64,000 nt of DNA from Albula goreensis (taxonomy: Eukaryota > Chordata > Actinopteri > Albuliformes > Albulidae), in contig CM040747.1 of the NCBI GenBank assembly GCA_022829145.1, positions 148,371-212,370 on the forward strand. Reading direction: 5' to 3'. The translations under genes and the position numbers were made by a program. The notes beneath the pieces were generated by a model that was not told the origin of the DNA, searched no databases, and worked only from the letters and a program-made list of their open reading frames with translations. Positions 13,601 through 26,345 of the stretch are shown here, piece by piece (position 1 is the stretch's first letter; each line of letters begins with the position of its first letter).

Positions 13601-16600
13601 GCTGCTGGAGAAACAGCAGTGTAAGTGAAACGTCTTTCAGAAGAGCGTGGTGTTAGAATGGAGAAACAGCAGTGTAAGTGTGAAACGTCTTTCAGAAGAG
13701 CGTGGCGTTAGAATGGAGAAACAGCAGTGTAAGTGTGAAACGTCTTTCAGAAGAGCGTGGCGTTAGAATGGAGAAACAGCAGTGTAAGTGTGAAACGTCT
13801 TTCAGAAGAGCGTGGCGTTAGAATGGAGAAACAGCAGTGTAAGTGTGAAACGTCTTTCAGAAGAGCGTGGCGTTAGAATGGAGAAACAGCAGTGTAAGTG
13901 TGAAACGTCTTTCAGAAGAGCGTGGCGTTAGAATGGAGAAACAGCAGTGTAAGTGTGAAACGTCTTTCAGAAGAGCGTGGCGTTAGAATGGAGAAACAGC
14001 AGTGTAAGTGTGAAACGTCTTTCAGAAGAGCGTGGCGTTAGAATGGAGAAACAGCAGTGTAAGTGTGAAACGTCTTTCAGAAGAGCGTGGCGTTAGAATG
14101 GAGAAACAGCAGTGTAAGTGTGAAACGTCTTTCAGAAGAGCGTGGCGTTAGAATGGAGAAACAGCAGTGTAAGTGTGAAACGTCTTTCAGAAGAGCGTGG
14201 CGTTAGAATGGAGAAACAGCAGTGTAAGTGTGAAACGTCTTTCAGAAGAGCGTGGCGTTAGAATGACCACCATTTATGACCTGAAGAAACAGAAGGATAA
14301 GCAATGTACCCACCTTTTAAAAAGGTTTACTGGTTTACATTTTGATAAACAATGTCCCTGTTGTGGAATTAGTAATGTGTTAGAAATAAAAACAACAGTA
14401 ACATGTAAAAATGAAGCAGATATATGAGATATATAGTGGTTGGGTTATACTCCCTCCCAGTGGTTGGGTTATACTCCACACTGTTGGGTTATACTCCATC
14501 CTAGTGGGTGGTTTACACTCCACACTGTTGGGTTATACTCCATCCTAGTGTTTGGGTTATACTCCCTCCTGGTGGTTGGGTTGTACTCCCTCCTGGTGGT
14601 TGGGTTATGATCCACACTGTTGGGTTATACTCCATCCTAGTGGTTGGGTTATACTCCCTCCTGGTGGTTGGGTTATGCTCCACTCTGTTGGTTGGGTTAT
14701 ACTTGATCTTGACTGAGCCGCCCCTCCCTCCGGTAGGTTTTACATGGTGCTGATTCAGGGCCTACGGATCTCAGGCTGCATCTGCCGGCCCGTCTTAGCC
14801 AGCATTATCCTCAACTCCTGTGCCCTGTTCTGCTCCGACCTGAGGGGCGTCAGCCTTGTTGCTCCACACTTCATCTCTGCTTTGGAGGCCATTCTGCCAG
14901 ACAGGTACAGGAGGTGCTGCCATCAGATTGTGGCCAAACATTCCATACTTGTTCATCTATGAAAGAAATATAGTTGTATTTTGTACATTTCCATTATCTG
15001 ATTTTTTTTAATGATGAATTAAATATTGCAGTCATTAGCCAGATGATCAGTCAGAAATAAATAGTTTTCATTTTTTAGTCACCTGAGACAGTAGGAGGAT
15101 TGGTATCTCAGGCCCCAAGGTGTACTTTGGTTAATGGTGTCCATACTGAGTGCTTTGCAAGTCATTTTGGTGTTTTCACTGTGGACTCATTGTGTCTTGC
15201 TCCAATCCCTCCAGAGAGCTGTTGACATTCAAACCCTACGTGAGTCCCACCGAGCTGAGGCGCTGTTCCATCGGGATCCTGCTTTCAATTCTGCCCTTCC
15301 CACACCACTTTGGAAACATCAGGCCTGAGGTAGGGGTAGGGAGTAGGGTTACCCTAACTCTCACCATATTGGGAGCATCAGGCCTGAGGTAGGGGTAGGG
15401 GTAGGGTTACCCTAACTCTCACCACATTGGGAGCATCAGGCCTGAGGTAGGGGGGTAGGGAGCATAGGCCTGAGGTTAGGGATAGGGTTACCTAACTCTC
15501 ACCATATTGGGAGCATCATTAGGGGTAGCATCAGGCCTGAGGTAGGGGCCTGAGGTAGGGGTAGGGATAGGGTTACCCTAACTCTCACCACATTGGGGGG
15601 TAGGGGTAGGGTCAGGGGCTGAGGTAGGGGGGAGCATAGGGATAGGGTTACCCTAACTCTCACCACATTGGGAGCATCAGGCCTGAGGTAGGGGTAGGGA
15701 TAGGGTTACCCTAACTCTCACCATATTGGGAGCATCAGGCCTGAGGTAGGGGTAGGGATAGGGTTACCCTAACTCTCACCACATTGGGAGCATCAGGCCT
15801 GAGGTAGGGGTAGGGATAGGGTTACCCTAACTCTCACCATATTGGGAGCATCAGGCCTGAGGTAGGGGTAGGGATAGGGTTACCCTAACTCTCACCATAT
15901 TGGGAGGAGCATCAGGCCTGAGGTAGGGGTAGGGATAGGGTTACCTAACTCTCACCACATTGGGAGCATCAGGCCTGAGGTAGGGGTAGGGATAGGGTTA
16001 CCTAACTCTCACCATATTGGGGCCTGAGCATCAGGCCTGAGGGCCTGAGGTAGGGTAGGGATAGGGTTACCCTAACTCTCACAGGCCTGAGGTATTGGGA
16101 GCATCAGGCCTGAGGTAGGGGTAGGGATAGGGTTACCCTAACTCTCACCATATTGGGAGCATTAGGCCTGAGGGAGCCACCATGCTGTCTGCCTGTTAAG
16201 CTGTGACACCACAACTGTAATTGGTGCTGTGCAATATGAACAACTAATCAGATTTTCTTTCATCAAATATTGCTTTAAGTAGATAAAAGTTATGATTTTA
16301 AGAGCTGATTGGTATCATATAGGCTGTTACTGTGAGTGGACTTTGGTGGTTTGTTGGATTAGATGTTGGGTTATTTGGGGGTTTGCTGGGTTAGAGGTTG
16401 TGTTACTGTGGTGGTTTGCTGGGTTAGAGGTTGGGTTATTTGGTGGTTTGCTGGGTTAGAGGTTGTGTTACTGTGGTGGTTTGCTGGGTTAGAGGTTGGG
16501 TTATTTGGTGGTTTGCTGGGTTAGAGGTTGGGTTACTGTGGTGGTTTGTTGGGTTAGGGGTTTCAGACAGCATAGAGAACTCCACTACAGGGATCCAAAG

Positions 16601-19600
16601 CCTGCATCACTTCTGCAAACTTCCTGCTATTTTTACATGTCAAATATATTTCAGGGTTCTTGCACAGGTCTGGATCTGAGAAAGAAAGCATGGATATTCT
16701 GTTTCCAGTACAATATAGACACAAAATTATGCCAAGATATACAATCTCTTAAAAAGGGAAAGAAAATTACACAGCATGGAGTCTAAAGATATTCTCTGCT
16801 GTAGCCTAATCTTCCAAACCCCTATCACTACAAGGTGAATTATTGGTGGCTACTGCTGGAACATATTTCCTTTCTATGTCCACCATACATTAAAATAAAT
16901 AGTAATAAATTAGAAAGTATTCCTGAATTCTTTCATTAAGATAGTTCTTCTATGTTTTGTGTATTTGAATTTTATACTTTATTGAAACATCTGCAAATAA
17001 CAATAAATTTAATATAATTTGTCACAAATACATTCAATTACAATAATTGCAAGAGAGCTGAAGATTGAAATACTGGTCTAGAAAAAAAAGCATTCTGGAA
17101 AAAGATGTGTGGAATTTGCTGTTGAGGCAAGAGTAAAAAGTTTGTTTGTAAAGAGTAAAAAGTGCATGGCAGCAGCAGTATGTGGCTTTGCTCTGAAATA
17201 TTTCAGAGGGTAAGATTCTTCTGTTCTCAGTAGAATCTGAGCATGCTACCTTTTCATATCCTGAAGGCTCACTCTGCCCCCCATCTTTCCTCCTGATGCA
17301 CCTTTTCATATCCTGAAGGCTCACTCTGCCCCCTATCTTTCCTCCTGATGCACTCACCCTGTGGTGTTCAGATATGGCCCTGCTTCCTCTGGCACAGGTC
17401 CTTTCAGATGGGAAACTCAGCATGGAAGACGGCCCCTCCCAAGACAAGGCTGTTACCTTCCTGTCCCTCAATCTTCGGCTGGTGAACATCCTGATCGGGG
17501 CCCTTCAAACCGAGACAGATCCCTACAACACTCACATGCTCCTGGGTCTGTCTGCCCCACTAAACATGATCCCAGCCAGGGCTGGCCTTACTCACCCATC
17601 ACTGTCATTACAAATACTTACTTTTCAAGTCCAACACCAAGTATTTCTGTGTGCTTTCATGTGCAGGTGCGATACTGAACATTGTCCAGGATTCAGCTCT
17701 GTTGGAATCTATAGGGGCACAGAATGAAATGGTGGGTCTTTCCCATGAAGTATGGGAGGTATATTATTTATTCATCTGCTGACTTTGTCCAGGGTATAAC
17801 CTGGCATTAATCCACTATAGTGCAGCTGTACTGCAGTTTCATAATTCACAGAGCTGTAGATGATGGAAAAAACATTTTAAAAGTAAAAAAATGTGTGACT
17901 GTGTCAGAGGAGGTGGTGACAGACAGCCCTCTGAGGCTGTGTTAATGAGCCAAGCAGCTCTGTGTTAATGAGCAGTGCTGCGCTAATGAACAGCACTGTG
18001 TGAATGAGTAGTGCTGCGCTAATGAACAGCTCTGTGTGAATGAGCAGTGCTGCGCTAATGAACAGCACTGTGTGAATGAGCAGAGCTGTGCTAATGAACA
18101 GCACTGTGTGAATGAGTACTGCTGCGCTAATGAAAGCTCTGTGTTAATGAGCAGTGCTGCGCTAATGAACAGCACTGTGTGAATGAGCAGTGCTGCGCTA
18201 ATGAACAGCACTGTGTGAATGAGCAGTGCTGTGCTAATGAACAGCTCTGTGTTAATGAGCAGTGCTGTGCTAATGAACAGCTCTGTGTTAATGAGCCAAG
18301 CAGCTCTGTGTGAATGAGCAGTGCTGTGCTAATGAACAGCTCTGTGTGAATGAGCAGTGCTGCGCTAATGAACAGCTCTGTGTTAATGAGCCAAGCAGCT
18401 CTGTGTGAATGAGCAGTGCTGCACTAATGAACAGCTCTGTGTGAATGAGCAGTGCTGTTCATTAGTGCAGCACTGCTCTGTGTGAATGAGCAGTGCTGCA
18501 CTAATGAACAGTTCTGTGTGAATGAGCAGTGCTGCGCTAATGAACAGCTCTGTGTTAATCAGCCAAGCAGCTCTGTGTGAATGAGCAGTGCTGCACTAAT
18601 GAACAGCTCTGTGTGAATGAGCCTATCAGTGTTATGTTAATGTGCAGCTCTGTGTGAATGAGCAGTGCTGCGCTAATGAACAGCTCTTTGTGAATGAGCA
18701 GCTCTGTGGGAATGAGTATCAATGTATGAATGACCAGCGATGTGCTAATGAAAATGTCTCTGTTAATGAGAGGCTCTGTTTTAATGAGCAGGTCTGTGCG
18801 AATGAGCCAAGCAGTGTTGTGTTAATGAGCAGCCCTGTGGTAATGAGCAGCACCATGTTAATAAGCATCTCTGTGCTAATGAGCCAAGTAGTGCTATGTT
18901 AATGAACAGGTCTATGTTAATAAGATGAGCAGCACTGTGATAAAGAGTAGTGCTGTTTTAATGAACAGGTCTATGTTAATAAGATGAGCAGCACTGTGAT
19001 AAAGAGTAGTGCTGTGTTAATGAACAGGTCTGTGTTAATAAGATGAGCAGCACTGTGATAAAGAGTAGACTGTGTTAATGAGCAGAACAGAGCTAATGAG
19101 CTTTTGCTGTACATGGTGGAGATAATGAGCTCTTTTTGGATGCTCAGGAAAGTGTGGACGGCAGCCATGTCTCTATGAGGAGTCACAGTACGACCAGCAG
19201 CACAGCCAGCGGGGGGAGCTCCGAGGCCACAACCCCGGAGAGTGAACGGGCTACATACTTCCCTGGGGACTATGGTAAGCCATGAGGGACATACAGACTA
19301 AAACCATAGGAACTCTATTCAGGCTCATGTTTGACTGCTGTGCTTTACACTCTGATACTTTTAACATTTTTGACCATTTGTGGAGTTTACCACTTTTGCT
19401 ATCAATGTTACAGGTCATATTTTAAATTCACTCTTTCACTCTTAAACCTTACACTTTAAAACTCATATCTTTAACAGTTTACTCTAACATGTTCATAATT
19501 TTTACAAAATCCTTGGTTTTAGGGTTCCACTGCTACTAAACCCTAATGAAATTGCATGGAAATGAAAGGACTGACATCAAATGTTTCTTTTTCTTTAGCA

Positions 19601-20990
19601 AAGCTCATAGAATGGTATGTAGAGGTATCTGCTATGGCTGAAAGTTTGAGTGTGTGAATAAAACAGCCCTTTTGCATTTGGAGTGATGCATGCTCTTTGA
19701 TATTTTATTTGTGGGAAGACGGATGCATAATTAATTTTGCTAATGGGAGGCTGATACTGTGCAAGTTTTCCGCAGATAGAAAAAATAACCACGGTGGATT
19801 GTTTGAACTAAAGTTTCATCTGCTTCTAATCTCGTGGAGTGTTTTAAGTGTGTGAGTGCTGATTCTTCCTGTTTGACATGTTAGTGCTTTATCTTCTGAA
19901 GTATCCCATACCCTAACCCTGTCATCCTTTATTTTTTGAAGTATCCCTTACTCTTGCATGAGCAGGCATCAGGTGAGAATGACAGAGGCCAAAGTGTTGG
20001 TGTGGTCAGGGCTCCGTAGTGCACGTTCTTAAGTGCCTGTGTGAACCCAGCCCTGCCCTGCATGTGAAGGAGTACTGAACGGGCATAGGTGCTGTTGTGC
20101 TTTGTCTTAGCATTTGAGTCAGAAAATGTCGTTATGTTTAATGAGGGATATGGTGTTATACGGTATGGTGGTTATTTTTAATGGGGGGGTCAGTATGGGT
20201 TTAAATGTATAGTGGGGGTCACCATGGGGCTATATTTTAGCTCTTCACACAGACACGGCCGCTGGGCTGCTGACCCGCAGTGTCTACCTGCTCACCCAGA
20301 GGCTGAACTCGCAGTGGCGGCCTGACATGAGCGTTTCTCTAGCTGCGCTGGAGGTGCTGTCTGGCCTTGCTAAGGTACAACCAACTAACACCCAGAGGCG
20401 CACAGCTAACACTGCATGATCACGGGTTTAGAACTAACAACCTGTATGTGCCGGCAGACTAAGAGGTAATGTCCTCTATGAGCTAACAAGCTCAAAGCTA
20501 ACAGAATCAGAGTGGTTTTCAGTGAACAGTAGCTGTGTTAGCTGTGTTTCTCTTGGCTGGTGTTGCTGCTCTCAGGTGAAAGCAGGGATAGAGTCTGCAG
20601 ACAGGAGGAGGGTGGTGACCTCAGTGTGTAGGTACATTGTGCACCAGTGCAGCCGGCCAGCACCACAGCACTCCCGAGACCTGCACTCCATGATCGTAGC
20701 AGCCTTCCAGTGCCTGTGCGTGTGGCTGACGGAGCACCCCAACATGCTGGAGGAAAAGGCAAAATGTTCACCTTTACACACACTCATACACTAACTCATA
20801 CACATAACACCCACACTCTGTGTCTCACAGACACACCCACACTCTCTCTCACACACACACAGATACACACACACACTCTCTCTCACACACAGATACACAC
20901 ACACACACACACTCTCTCTCACACACACACATACACACACACACTCTCTCTGTCTCTCTCTCACACACACATATACACACACACAGACTG

Positions 20991-21022
<32 letters not shown>

Positions 21023-21222
21023 TCTCTCTCACACACAGATACACACACACCCACACTCTCTCTCTCACACAAAGATACACACACACACTCTCTCTGTCTC
21101 TCTCTCTCTCACACACAGACACACACACCCACACTCTGTCACTCTCTCTCTCACACACACATACACACACACACTCTCTCTGTCTCTCTCTCACACACAC
21201 ACATATACACACACACAGTCTG

Positions 21223-21299
<77 letters not shown>

Positions 21300-21452
21300 C
21301 TCTCTCACACACAGATACACACACACCCACACTCTCTCTCTCACACAAAGATACACACACACACTCTCTCTGTCTCTCTCCCTCTCACACACAGACACAC
21401 ACACCCACACTCTGTCTCTCTCTCTCTCACACAGATACACACACACACTCTG

Positions 21453-21484
<32 letters not shown>

Positions 21485-21557
21485 CGCACTCACACTCTGT
21501 CTTTCACAGACACATGCACACACACACAATCTCTCTCTCGCTCTCTCTCACACACAG

Positions 21558-21591
<34 letters not shown>

Positions 21592-21693
21592 ACACTCTCT
21601 CTCTCACACACAGATACACACACACACTCTCTCTGTCTCTCTCTCTCACACACAGACACACACACCCACACTCTGTCTCTCTCTCACACACAC

Positions 21694-21747
<54 letters not shown>

Positions 21748-24700
21748 CAATAGTACCAATAGTACCCTCTGTTTCCAACCACAGGACTGTCTGATTGAGG
21801 TTCTGGAGATTGTGGAGTTGGGAATATCAGGCAGTAAATCCAAGGCCAGCGACCAGGAAGTGAAATACAAGGGAGAGAAGGAGCATAGCCCTGCCTCTAT
21901 GAGAGTGAAGGATGCAGCAGAGGCTACTCTGTCATGGTGCGTCTCAGCCAATCACAGGCAACTCTGTCAGGGTGTGTGTCTCTCTGGGTGTGTGTGTGTG
22001 TGTGTATGTCTGAATTTGTGTGTGTGTCTCTGAGTCTGTGTGTATGTGTGTGTGTCCCTGTGTTGTGTGTGTGTGTGAGTTTGTGTGTCTCTGAGTCTGT
22101 GTTTGTGTGTGTGTCTCTTTGTTGACTGTGTGTGTGTCTGTGTGTGTGTGTCCTGTTGCTGTGTTGACTGTGTGTGTTTGTGTCTGTGTGTGTCTATGTG
22201 TGTGTGTGTGTGTCTCTGAGTTTGTGTGTGTGTGTGTGTGTCCCTGTGTCAACTGTGTGTGTGTTTGTATGTCTCTGAGTCTGTGTGTGTATGTGTGTGT
22301 GTCTCCCTGTGTTGACTGTGTGTGTGTGTGTGTGTGTCTGTGTTGACTGTGTGTGTGTGTGTGTGTCTGTGTGTGTGTGTGTTTGTATGTCTCTGAGTCT
22401 GTGTGTGTATGTGTGTGTGTCTCCCTGTGTTGACTGTGTGTGTGTGTGTGTGTCTGTGTTGACTGTGTGTGTCTCCTCCAGCATCATGCAGGTTTTGGGG
22501 GCATTTCCTTCCCCCAGTGGCCCTGCCTCACCATGTAGCCTGCTGAATGAAGACATCCTGTTTCGCTGCTCCAGTTTGTCTGACAGCCGTGCCAAGTTCC
22601 GCTACTTTGTGCTGGACAACTCGGTCCTGCTGGCCATGCTGGAGCAGCCCCTGGGGAATGAACAGCGTGAGCAGCTCTGCTGATTACAAGATTATTAATA
22701 TGATGTAACCCATAATATTCATAATTGTTATGATTTGACCCTGCTGTTTAGGAGTAATGTTCTGAAATCCAAAAGCACTTTAGTAGTGAAACAGTGTGAG
22801 TATCTGAAACAGTGTGGGTGTTTGAGTCAGTGTGTCTGAAACAGTGTGGGTGTTTGAGTCAGTGTGTCTGAAACAGTGTGGGTGTTTGAGTGTTGTGTTT
22901 CTCTTTGCAGATCCCTGCCCCTCCTTGATGGTTCTGATCCGTGGAGCTGCAGGGCGACATGCCTGGACCATGCAGCTGCACCACCAGCCCAGAGCCACCC
23001 GGGCCAGCCAGAGGGTACACACTCACACACATACACACACATACATACACGCACACACACTCACACACACACGCACGCACATACATACAAACACACACAC
23101 ACATACACAGGCACACACATATTCACACTCACACACTCAAGCACACATTGAGTGCACAGCCCTACTGCAGGGCACACACACACTCACACACACACCAAGC
23201 ACACAGCTGTGCTACTGCTGACACACACACACACCAAGCACACAGCTGTGCTACTGCTGACACACACACACCAAGCACACAGCTGTGCTACTGCTGACAC
23301 ACACACACCAAGCACACACTGGGGTACAGGCCAGCTGTGAGTTGCATACTGAGGTGTCCCTGGGGTTTATTTTGGAACTTTGTTGGACTTTGTAAGAACT
23401 AAAGTTGCTGCTTTATATGGCAATAAATGCACTGAAGCACAGTGGGGACGAACAGCACTGAGGATCAGAGGAGGTCTATGATGTGTGTGAGTGTGTGCTG
23501 TGGAGCAGTTAGGATTTACAACTCTGCTACTGAATTTCACCACGGCAGCTCTCCACATTTCTTTCACTTTATTCTGGTCCTCTCTGCTTCATTCCTTCTT
23601 ACCAGCATCCTCCCTGTGCTAATTTTCTATCTGTCTCTCCCTCTGTTCCTCTCCTTGGGTAGGTGTTTGTCCCTGAGAGCCGTCCAGCCCCCAGTAATAG
23701 TGTGGGTACTCACTTCAGCGGGAAACACATGTCCTTCCCAGAGGAGGCGTACAACATCCCCTTTGTGAAGGCCGATGTGAGCATCCCAGACCTGGATGAC
23801 ATTTTGGACAAGGAGGTGAGAGAGGACTCTGTGACCTTTAACCCCTCTCCTTTGAGGCAGTGTGGTTCCGCAGATTTGAGGGCAGAGTTATTGATAAGCG
23901 AGGACAACAAATGGAGGTGGAGTTCAAGAGTACAGGGGGAAAGGGTTTGGTGGATTGGTCTGCTTTAAGCAGCCTGCTGTACTCTCCACCTGCTCTTTGT
24001 ACCTTCTCAGTGTCCTCCCTACGGAATGGTACAATGGCCCTGTGCCACTGCTTTCCATCCAGGGCTACCATAGGAGATTAGCCATGTGCACTGATTTAGA
24101 CTATTAGAACAACAGTGAAAACAAGTCTGAAGTCTGGTTAAAATATTTGGTTAAATTCACAGGTGTAAGTATACCACAAACAAAATGCAGTATATTTTTA
24201 AAATGCAAATAACTGTGTCGTAAATCCACTTCAGGGTTGAAGGACATTTTTAAAAACATTCTGGATAGACCCTGTGTTTTCCTGTTATTGGTCCCATGCT
24301 GTCCTTGTGTTAGGACCAATCATAGAGGAGAAAAGAGAAACTCAGTGCATTTCCCCCTGTGGTCGGTAGCTGGAGGTGCAGCATGAGAGGCTGCAGAGCT
24401 TGATGGCCCTGCAGGTGGAGTATGAGGCAGTGCTGGAGGAGCTGTGGAGCAGCAGACCTTTCCCCAGTCCCCTGACAGACTGCCGGCCCCCTCCACCCGC
24501 CCAGGACTTCCAGACCGCCCGCCTTCTCCTGTCCCACCTTGGCTTCCTGTCGCTAGAGGCCCTGAAGGTGAGCACACAGGGGACAGCCTTAATGCAGACA
24601 CATGTGGCAGTCTGTTGGACTGAGTTTCCCTTCTGTATTTGATCTGCCTGTGCATCAAGTTCTAAAACATGTTTTGGTCTTCTACAAAAGAAAGTCTTTA

Positions 24701-26313
24701 CTGTTGTTTCAGTTATTGACCACATCATTGGTTTGTAAACATGCAGGTTGGGTAGGATAACTGACATTATACTTAAGGAATTGTTTACCTGTATTAACTC
24801 GGTGTGATCCATGGGTTCACATCTATTTTACTCTATTTTAATCTTATTTTATTCATGCAGTTACTGAGCACCCCCTTCATTTCACTGCATGTTTACTTTG
24901 AAATAAAGAACCTTGAACCTTGAATAGTTACTGAAGTAAGTATAGCTTCATGGTTTGACCCTGCATTCTCCTGATTCTGATATCACTGACTGATGTACTG
25001 AATTGATGCTTGCTGACTTGATGAACTGATCCCAGGTCAGTCATAACTGTACAGTGAATAATTTCTACAAGGTTTCAGCTGTGCTTCCCCACAACTAAAT
25101 AAGGAGAGAAATTGTGTTTTCATCACTACCAACAGTGAGATTGAAGCATAATTACAAATATAGACAAACATAAACAAAAGATGGAAGGAGCAATTTAATA
25201 GTGAACTGAAGCTGGACAATCGGAATAAAATTACTTGTAAGCAAACATTATCTTCACTATTGAAACACCATTAAGTTAGTTCCATGTTAGTTCTTGCCAC
25301 ATTAGCATTTTCAGTAGTGAAGAGACAGTATTCAGTGTTCTCCATCTTGGAAAGGCCATACTGATGTACTGTGTATTCCCTAACCTAAGCCCTGCCATCT
25401 TCCAGGATTTGCTGCTGCGTGTACTTTCTGGTCTCATTCTCTCCTGCTTCACAGCTGGAGATGCACAGGGAGTTAGTTACAGGTGCCTTGCTGGCAGAGT
25501 CTGCCATTGTGGATAATGCAGGCTGATATGTTTATATATTTGCAGTTCATAATGAACTCCCGCCTCCCCCCTTATGTCATTGGCTGTGGCTGTGTATTGG
25601 CCAATAGTGTGGCCCGGCCTTTGTGCATTCAAGATCAAAATTATGGACTATAAACACAGGCAGGAGGTCCCTTTCTTTGTGATAGGAAACAATTTATTTT
25701 GGGCTTGTAAAAATATTTTAATCCACATATTGCATATTATGTATTATGGTAATATATTATTATTGTCCAAACCATACTGCCATTTAGCGCTGTTAACACA
25801 GTCTCTTCCTTTTACATGACTCCTACTTCAGGAACCTGGCAACAGCAGTTTGCCTCCTCACTTGATCGCGCTGGATTCGGCTCTGCCGGGCTTTTTTGAG
25901 GACATCGAGCATTTGGACCTGCTACCCTGCCGGCCGTTTGACACGGTGTTTATATTCTACGTGAGGGCTGGGCAGAGGAACTGGCAGGAGGTGAGCCAAT
26001 TGCTGGATGTACTGAGCACAGCAGCCTATCGATCCTGAAGCATGTGTACAGCGTAAGCTGCTGCCTTTTTCAGACTCTACCGTGCTTCTTCCTGAACCAC
26101 CCTTCTCTATCTCCCATATCCTCTGTGAAATAAAAAAACATTTTCACTCCACAGTCACTTACTAGTGCTTTCAAACACTTTCTATACGTTTTACTCATAA
26201 GTTTCATTTAAAAGATTAAATGTGTATTTTAATACATTTTTTTCTTACCAACATGTCTGTAAGAAGTAGATATTGATAGGCTATGCAGTATCCAGTGAAG
26301 TTAGGCTTTGTGC

Positions 26314-26345
<32 letters not shown>

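Noticed and set aside
20647-21794. Open frames of 324 and 368 residues made of [10 protein letters not shown]
   Set aside because: Pure CA/CT microsatellite inside a well-supported RALGAPB intron.
23818-24081. Frame continuing past exon 20 ([16 protein letters not shown]...)
   Set aside because: No match to RALGAPB, and the exon 20 donor AGGAG|GTGAGA joins cleanly to exon 21.
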